Positions 7,568 through 11,865 of a DNA stretch of 11,865 nt are shown piece by piece (the first letter of the stretch is position 1; each line of letters begins with the position of its first letter). Source of the stretch: Bacteroidota bacterium (GTDB lineage: Bacteria > Bacteroidota > Rhodothermia > Rhodothermales > Bin80); the NCBI GenBank assembly GCA_026702635.1, contig JAPPBZ010000060.1:1-11865 (forward strand), in the 5' to 3' direction. The notes below the pieces were generated by a model. It was not told the origin of the DNA, did not search any database, and saw only the letters and a list, made by a program, of their open reading frames with translations. The position numbers and the translations under genes are program-made.

Positions 7568-7744
7568 TCACTCAGATGATAGATCAGGGTCAATCGTGAG
7601 TATGATTTCCGGATGTGTACCAGGTGCAGTGATTGCGTTCAGAACCTCAAAGATAGTCAGGTAAGGTGCATCCTGCCCAGATGTCTTCAGACTGAACTCC
7701 CTTAAAGTATGAGGAAGCCCCCGACATGGTTCGCATCTTCATGG
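7568..7744 (-). pseudogene. Relic of the 3' end of the PHP phosphoesterase gene, left by tandem duplication
   Basis: Read on the minus strand, this stretch reproduces the last ~59 codons of the PHP gene (its 8369-8546 end). After one missing base, around 7700-7725, which shifts the frame, it reads T-S-G-Q-D-A-P-Y-L, then V-L-N-A-I-T-A-P-G-T-H-P-E-I. It ends S-S-E-stop at 7568, as does the intact gene. There is no start codon and no upstream domain, so it cannot be a gene. Similarity stops abruptly at CATGG (7740-7744), matching 8542-8546. This is the duplication junction, which also supplies the stop codon of the neighbouring lipoprotein gene. Confidence 0.88.
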
Positions 7745-8194
7745 TAAATAATCTTCAAGAGCATTAAAGAATTCTCGGTAATAACGCCGCGCAACGTGTG
7801 GATTCAAATGTTTCGAACGATAGATGACAACATCTTCTCCCCATAGAATTTGATCCTCAATTTCTTGGAGGTCAAAGTTCAGCAGGATTTGCGTTCCGTT
7901 CGGAGCATTTGACACCAGAACTGAGGTTTTGCTGCGTGTACGGCGACCAAAAAAGGACCGATCCTCTGCACCGTAATCTGTGTTGATGATCCCTTTTCCT
8001 TTTTCCGTATCAATAATAGCAAATCCTTGTTCGGTCAGCATTTGCACGGTCGCATCAAAAACAATATCGTAGTCCAAGCCATCATATGTGCGGGCATAGT
8101 ATTCCACGGTGGGGTGGAAGTGTTCTACGGGGATGTACTGAGTAGAGACACAGCCAGGGAGAAGGACAGCAATGAATAAAAGGGAAGGTTTCAT
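7739..8194 (-). CDS. Small lipoprotein, BamC-like pattern (copy 2 of a tandem pair)
   Basis: A 151-residue paralogue of the 7075-7503 gene with the same plan: signal peptide, cysteine at residue 15, then the F-D-A-T-V-Q-M-L and V-S-N-A-P-N-G-T landmarks. Its lipobox reads L-P-G-C, with proline at the position just before glycine, which is unusual; lipidation is therefore less certain than for copy 1. It has about nine extra residues after the linker (around 25-33), rich in aromatic and histidine residues. The end D-Y-L-P-stop is one residue shorter than D-Y-L-A-Q in copy 1, because its TGA comes from the duplication junction. It lies 174 bp downstream of the PHP gene on the same strand and could be co-transcribed with it. 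Function unknown. Confidence 0.8.
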   Translation of the reverse strand: MKPSLLFIAVLLPGCVSTQYIPVEHFHPTVEYYARTYDGLDYDIVFDATVQMLTEQGFAIIDTEKGKGIINTDYGAEDRSFFGRRTRSKTSVLVSNAPNGTQILLNFDLQEIEDQILWGEDVVIYRSKHLNPHVARRYYREFFNALEDYLP

Positions 8195-8546
8195 GACATT
8201 ATTGATTTTGTTTTCAAACGAGGCTCTTGCAAAACTCTTATCCAGTCCGCAAAATATGCCCCCTTGGATATTCCAGGAGCAATATTCGCGCCAAAAGGGA
8301 GAATTTTACAAAAGATTCTGTTGCCAACCCTATGACGCCATCAACAGCTTAACGGTCATGCTACTCGATCACTCAGATGATGAATCGGGATCAATCGTGA
8401 GTGTAATTTCGGGATGTGTACCAGGTGCACTGATTGCGTTCAGAACATCAAAGGTAACCAGGTAAGGCGCATCCTGTCCAGTAGTCTTCAGTATGAACTC
8501 CGTTAGAGTGTGAGGTGCAACCTCGACGAGGTTCGCATCTTCATGG
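7745..8546. repeat. Tandem duplication, copy A (lipoprotein 2 + spacer + PHP 3' end)
   Basis: This is the partner of 7075-7744. It differs by a 110-bp insertion in the spacer (8213-8322). The PHP end is intact here, so this side of the pair contains the undamaged PHP gene. Confidence 0.85.
8204..8322. repeat. MITE-like 110-bp insertion with nested inverted repeats and 9-bp flanking repeats
   Basis: The spacer of copy B reads GATTTTGTT then GCTAATCC. In copy A the same GATTTTGTT (8204-8212) is followed by 101 unrelated bases, then GATTCTGTT (8314-8322) and GCCAACCC, where similarity resumes. The added DNA has outer arms GCAAAACTCT (8229-8238) and AGAATTTTAC (8300-8309), 8 of 10 complementary. 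Inside them are CCCTTGG (8261-8267) facing CCAAAAGGG (8291-8299), and then ATATT (8268-8272) facing AATAT (8281-8285). Nested dyads between duplicated 9-bp flanks suit a non-autonomous element. A slippage deletion in copy B between the 9-bp repeats would give the same alignment. Confidence 0.5.
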
Positions 8547-9502
8547 AATGTGAAATCAGAAGTGTTTCGTAGTAAAAACCGGGCATCGGAATGGTTTTCC
8601 AGTGTGACATTCAACACGGATGTTCCAGGCCTGAATTCAGTATCTTCAACGGTAATGGATGCATGAATGAGTGGCAGGAGTTCAGCTTCACGGCCAATCA
8701 GCGTGTTTCGGTACCAGGCGACAGTGCGGCGTGCTCTCAGCCCTTCGTGAATACTTTCGGCGGTCCGCTCCTCCGCAAATACGAGGGTAACCGGTCGGTG
8801 CCCTCCTTGGGCAACCTCAAAATCCCAGTCAATCAGTCCGTGAATATCGCTAGTGCCAATGATAGTCAGGTTATGATCAAGGGCAATCTGGAGAGCCTCA
8901 TCCGAGTACGTGAACTGATTGGCAACCTCAATGCCATGCAGCAAACCCTCGTCAATGAGGGTTCTGTGTAAATCGTCCAGTACTGCGATCCCGTCTGAAG
9001 CTTGAGGAGTCCAAGCGGGATGATTCCAAAATGTGAATGCGCCCTGTTCCCGAGCCTGCTCAAATACCTCCATAACCTCCATTGGGGTCTCGCCCTGATC
9101 GGCCACCAACGCGTTCGCATCCGTAATAAATATCGCATTGGCATGCCCAGGAGGCATGGCACGGGTAATTTCTACCCCAGGGATGATGATCAGTGGATGG
9201 TCTCGATTTGCCGCCTTTGCGACTTCAAAGGCACGATTATGATCAGGAAGAGGAATATCAGCTCTGTGTGGGAGGTATTCCAGATGTTCCGTCACCGCAA
9301 TCGCATCCAGTTCATCGCGATGTGCTTCTTCAACTCGGATGTTCGGCCAGACACTGCCGTCAGAGAAAACAGTATGCATGTGCAGGTCACAGGTCAGCGT
9401 GTAAAATCCAGGGACATCAGGGAACTCAATGGCGCGGTGCTCTTGTGCTTGCACACGATTAGAGGCCAGGAACAGAGTAAAAATGATCAGAGAGTAACGC
9501 AT
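8369..9502 (-). CDS. Secreted PHP-domain phosphoesterase (Sb-PDE-like phosphodiesterase)
   Basis: PHP enzymes hydrolyse phosphoesters at a multinuclear metal site. The 377-residue protein starts with a signal peptide (cleavage likely after V-Q-A, residue 19). The metal ligands appear in canonical order: D39-L-H41-M-H43, D48, T-E72-H73, G-V-E111, H120, N160-H161, E192 and S-D219-I-H221. The C-terminal ~95 residues look like a beta-rich accessory domain (V-L-N-V-T-L-E-N, L-L-R-N-T). Export plus this arrangement is like the secreted phosphodiesterases related to Sphingobium Sb-PDE; phosphodiesterase activity is inference from family. It is the first of three minus-strand genes and is divergent from pyruvate kinase by 92 bp. 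The last ~59 codons were copied downstream and decayed (7568-7744). Confidence 0.88.
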   Translation of the reverse strand: MRYSLIIFTLFLASNRVQAQEHRAIEFPDVPGFYTLTCDLHMHTVFSDGSVWPNIRVEEAHRDELDAIAVTEHLEYLPHRADIPLPDHNRAFEVAKAANRDHPLIIIPGVEITRAMPPGHANAIFITDANALVADQGETPMEVMEVFEQAREQGAFTFWNHPAWTPQASDGIAVLDDLHRTLIDEGLLHGIEVANQFTYSDEALQIALDHNLTIIGTSDIHGLIDWDFEVAQGGHRPVTLVFAEERTAESIHEGLRARRTVAWYRNTLIGREAELLPLIHASITVEDTEFRPGTSVLNVTLENHSDARFLLRNTSDFTFHEDANLVEVAPHTLTEFILKTTGQDAPYLVTFDVLNAISAPGTHPEITLTIDPDSSSE

Positions 9503-9594
9503 AGATTTGAGATTTAGGAAGCAGATTAGGTGCAGAGGGGTTCAAGTAAGATATGCGCCCCTTTTGAAAGATACCAATCAATTGCAGATCTCCC
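9503..9594. promoter_or_regulatory. Divergent region between PHP phosphoesterase and pyruvate kinase
   Basis: Promoters for both genes must lie in or near these 92 bp. I see no clear -10 box and no Shine-Dalgarno sequence before the pyruvate kinase ATG. Confidence 0.3.
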
Positions 9595-11055
9595 ATGATT
9601 CCCTCTACGATGCACCGCCATACGAAGATCATTTCGACTTTGGGGCCCGCCTCAAATAATCGTGATACGATTGCCGCCTTGATTGAAGCAGGCACGGATG
9701 TGGTTCGGCTGAACTTTTCACATGGTGAGCATGAAGATCATCGGAAGGTTGTTGAATTCGTTCGTGAGCAAGCGCAAGGACAGGGGAAACAAGTTGCAAT
9801 ATTACAGGATCTTCAGGGACCGCGTATTCGGGTAGGGGCGGTCCAAGGTGATTTGGTAACGCTAGTCGATGGAGCGGAGCTAACGCTATCTGCATTTAAT
9901 TCGACAGAGGATGTGTCATCGGAGGAACACATCTATGTAAGCTATGATGCACTTGCATATGATCTGGCCCCTGGAGGGCAGATCCTTATTGACGATGGTC
10001 GATTAGTGCTCATCGTCACGTCAATTTCAGGGGAAGATGTTCATGCACGCGTGGAGGTGGGGGGCATTTTGAAATCACGGAAGGGCGTGAACCTTCCCCG
10101 TGTACGTACGAGTGGGCCTGCATTGACTGAAAAAGATCTTGCAGACCTTGAAGTGGGGATTGATCTGGATGTTGATTGGATTGCACTGTCCTTTGTACGT
10201 AATGAGACCGATGTCGTACATCTGCGCAAACATCTGAAAGCTGCAGGCCATCGGGCAGGTATCATTGCGAAAATTGAGAAGCCAGAAGCATTTGAATCCA
10301 TTGACGAAATTCTAGCAGTCAGTGATGGCATTATGATTGCACGTGGTGATCTAGGAATCGAAATGCCGATGTCGTCCATCCCCCACGCACAAAAAAAGAT
10401 CATCCATAAGTGTCTCTTGGCCGGTAAGCCCGTCATCACTGCTACACAAATGCTGGAGAGCATGATTGAAAATCATGCCCCCACACGGGCAGAGGCAAGT
10501 GATGTCGCGAATGCAGTCCTCGACGGTACGGATGCAGTGATGCTGAGCGGAGAAACTGCTGTCGGTAATCATCCAGCGCATGTGGTCAAGGCAATGGCTC
10601 GGATCATTCGATCGGCAGAAGAGCATTGGTATGCACTGCCGGAAAGAAGCCGTGGACTCCCGGAAGAGTTAAGCTCGATTGAAGATTCTCAGGATGTCAC
10701 GGATGCGGTGAGCCTAACTGCCTGTGAACTGGCTGCGCATGTGGGTGCACGAGCGCTGGTTTGTCTGACCGCATCCGGGGCTACTGCTCGCGCACTCGCT
10801 CGACATCGTCCCCAAATGCCCGTTTATGCATTTACGGATTCCCCGCACGTCATTGGACAGGTCGGAGTATTGTGGGGTACAAAAGCTTTCCAGATTCCCT
10901 TCCAGAGTGATACGGATGCAGGAGTCAGGCTGGTTCAGCAAACGTTAGTCAGTGAAGGGTATATCAGGAGTGGGGATACCATTGTGATTTGTGCTGGTAT
11001 GCCACTTCCTCGGAAAGGCCGCACGAACTTGGTTCATGTGAGCTACGTAGATTGA
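9595..11055 (+). CDS. pyk: Pyruvate kinase, K+-independent-type active-site signature
   Basis: Catalyses phosphoenolpyruvate + ADP to pyruvate + ATP, the last step of glycolysis, in the cytoplasm. The 486-residue length is normal. Active-site landmarks: V-R38-L-N40-F-S42-H43 (substrate and cation binding), D72, the catalytic lysine K226 and E228 in A-K-I-E-K, D252 in A-R-G-D-L-G, and I-T-A-T-Q-M-L-E-S-M (281-290). The C-terminal allosteric domain is present (residues ~370-486), with the phosphate-loop-like T-A-S-G-A-T. In the motif after D72 the enzyme reads L-Q-G-P-R-I-R-V where K+-dependent enzymes read T-K-G-P-E-I-R-T. A second ATG at 9610 (M-H-R-H-T-K-I-I) is equally plausible as a start; neither has a Shine-Dalgarno sequence. 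The next gene begins 5 bp after the stop, so the two are probably co-transcribed. Confidence 0.95.
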   Translation: MIPSTMHRHTKIISTLGPASNNRDTIAALIEAGTDVVRLNFSHGEHEDHRKVVEFVREQAQGQGKQVAILQDLQGPRIRVGAVQGDLVTLVDGAELTLSAFNSTEDVSSEEHIYVSYDALAYDLAPGGQILIDDGRLVLIVTSISGEDVHARVEVGGILKSRKGVNLPRVRTSGPALTEKDLADLEVGIDLDVDWIALSFVRNETDVVHLRKHLKAAGHRAGIIAKIEKPEAFESIDEILAVSDGIMIARGDLGIEMPMSSIPHAQKKIIHKCLLAGKPVITATQMLESMIENHAPTRAEASDVANAVLDGTDAVMLSGETAVGNHPAHVVKAMARIIRSAEEHWYALPERSRGLPEELSSIEDSQDVTDAVSLTACELAAHVGARALVCLTASGATARALARHRPQMPVYAFTDSPHVIGQVGVLWGTKAFQIPFQSDTDAGVRLVQQTLVSEGYIRSGDTIVICAGMPLPRKGRTNLVHVSYVD

Positions 11056-11060
11056 ACACG

Positions 11061-11865
11061 ATGCGCAATACCCCTGCAGCTCTTTTTTGTGTGCTACTAT
11101 TCCTTGCCGGATGCAGCAGTACATCGTTCCTTGGATCCAGATTCAACGACTTTTCTGCGTACTATAACAAGTACTACAATGCGCAGCGCTCGCTCTCTGA
11201 AGGGATCCGGGACTTTGAAGACAGGATGAGGCTTCAACCAATCGACCAGGATATATTCCTGCCCCTCTTTGGGCATGGTGATCAGGCATCCATGCAGCGG
11301 AAGCCATTTGAAGATGCGGTAGCCAAGAGTGCAGATATCCTCCGCAAGCATCCCAAATCGAAGTGGGTTGACGATGCAATCATGACGATTGGGAAGGCAT
11401 GGTTTTTCACCAATAACTTTGTTGGGGCAGAGGAAAAGTTCAATGATATTCTGGAGTTGGACTCTCCTCTCAGGGATGAGGCAAACTTTTGGTTGGCTCG
11501 GACCCTGATCGCCAGTGGTGTTTACGAGGAAGCATTTACTCATTTACAGGCGGTTCTGAGTGCGGAAGACCTGTCAAGTCGTTGGGCACCTCACTACCGG
11601 TTAGCGCTGGCTGAATTGCATGTGCAGAATGAGAACTGGGAAGAGGCTGCCACGGAACTGGAGACAGGGTTGTCGACTATTCGTGACAAGGATCTGGCCG
11701 CCAGAGCCCAGTTCCTGGAGGGGCAGGTGCTGGAACAACTGGGGCGATATACGGATGCGGTTGCTGCATTTGAGCGGGTACAGAGTTATAAACCGTTTTA
11801 TGAGCTTTCGTATGCAGCACAGTTCAGCGCCGTACGAATCCTTTCTGATCATATTGATCCAGATG
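11061..11865 (+). CDS. PorW/SprE-like TPR lipoprotein (partial, runs off the window)
   Basis: The frame is open from ATG 11061 to the window edge (268 codons). Lipobox F-L-A-G-C puts the lipidated cysteine at residue 18. Then comes F-N-D-F-S-A-Y-Y-N-K-Y-Y-N (28-40), which resembles the start of PorW/SprE, a periplasmic lipoprotein tied to the type IX secretion system. It continues with H-P-K-S-K-W-V-D-D-A-I (97-107), also a PorW-type landmark, and TPR helices to the end (A-x-x-x-F/L patterns at about 103-133, 140-165, 176-205, 213-240). PorW proteins are much longer, so most of this one lies outside. It is 5 bp after the pyruvate kinase stop. A generic TPR outer-membrane lipoprotein is the alternative; no other secretion gene is in view. 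Confidence 0.8.
   Translation, partial: MRNTPAALFCVLLFLAGCSSTSFLGSRFNDFSAYYNKYYNAQRSLSEGIRDFEDRMRLQPIDQDIFLPLFGHGDQASMQRKPFEDAVAKSADILRKHPKSKWVDDAIMTIGKAWFFTNNFVGAEEKFNDILELDSPLRDEANFWLARTLIASGVYEEAFTHLQAVLSAEDLSSRWAPHYRLALAELHVQNENWEEAATELETGLSTIRDKDLAARAQFLEGQVLEQLGRYTDAVAAFERVQSYKPFYELSYAAQFSAVRILSDHIDPD

Larger units (their letters stand above)
7075..7744. repeat. Tandem duplication, copy B (lipoprotein 1 + spacer + PHP relic)
   Basis: This block matches 7745-8546 in the same order and orientation: lipoprotein gene, spacer, then the end of the PHP gene. The spacer and relic align base for base at an offset of 801-802. Within the spacer, 38 of 49 bases agree beyond the insertion point. 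The lipoprotein genes are more diverged. Confidence 0.85.

Noticed and set aside
8172..8465. Plus-strand open frame of 97 codons covering the 110-bp insertion
   Set aside because: It runs antisense through two minus-strand genes and the insertion, with no protein-like pattern; the insertion is better explained by its inverted repeats.
11097..11543. Minus-strand open frame of 148 codons at the right end
   Set aside because: It is antisense to the TPR lipoprotein, whose lipobox and PorW-like landmarks are convincing.

Overview
The window looks like chromosome from a heterotrophic, respiring, Gram-negative bacterium of the Rhodothermota/Bacteroidota side of the tree. Three things suggest this. 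The first two genes of an alternative complex III (actA then actB) are present. The last gene is a TPR lipoprotein resembling PorW/SprE of the type IX secretion system. Almost no gene has a recognisable Shine-Dalgarno sequence, which is typical of that group. The assignment is inference; no marker gene such as rRNA is present.

Layout. 1-1108 (minus strand): actA, a pentaheme cytochrome, and the 5' part of actB, which hits a stop codon 30 bases from the window edge. 1109-1518: non-coding, with two small dyads. 1519-1950 (plus): an OsmC/Ohr-type thiol peroxidase-like protein. 2067-3449 (minus): a MATE multidrug/cation antiporter. 3529-5415 (plus): a secreted protein with three Ig-like domains and a seven-blade LVIVD-type beta-propeller. 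5705-7066 (plus): a Tat-exported PhoX/DUF839 alkaline phosphatase with a lipobox. 7075-9502 (minus): a secreted PHP-domain phosphoesterase followed by two paralogous small lipoproteins. 9595-11055 (plus): pyruvate kinase. 11061-11865 (plus): the N-terminal 268 residues of the PorW/SprE-like TPR lipoprotein, running off the window.

The most informative structure is at 7075-8546. The second lipoprotein gene arose by tandem duplication of a block that also carried the last ~59 codons of the PHP gene. The extra C-terminal piece survives as a frameshifted relic (7568-7744) between the two lipoprotein genes. One copy of the spacer also carries a 110-bp insertion (8213-8322). It has nested inverted repeats and lies between near-identical 9-bp direct repeats, as expected for a MITE-like element; a deletion from the other copy is the alternative.

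Functionally, PhoX (phosphomonoesterase) and the PHP enzyme (probable phosphodiesterase) lie back to back and are both predicted to be exported. This suggests organophosphate scavenging outside the cytoplasm. The other genes look like ordinary housekeeping or envelope functions: respiration, peroxide defence, efflux, glycolysis and secretion. I see no CRISPR, tRNA, rRNA, integrase or complete insertion sequence, and no convincing new multi-gene defence or mobile system.
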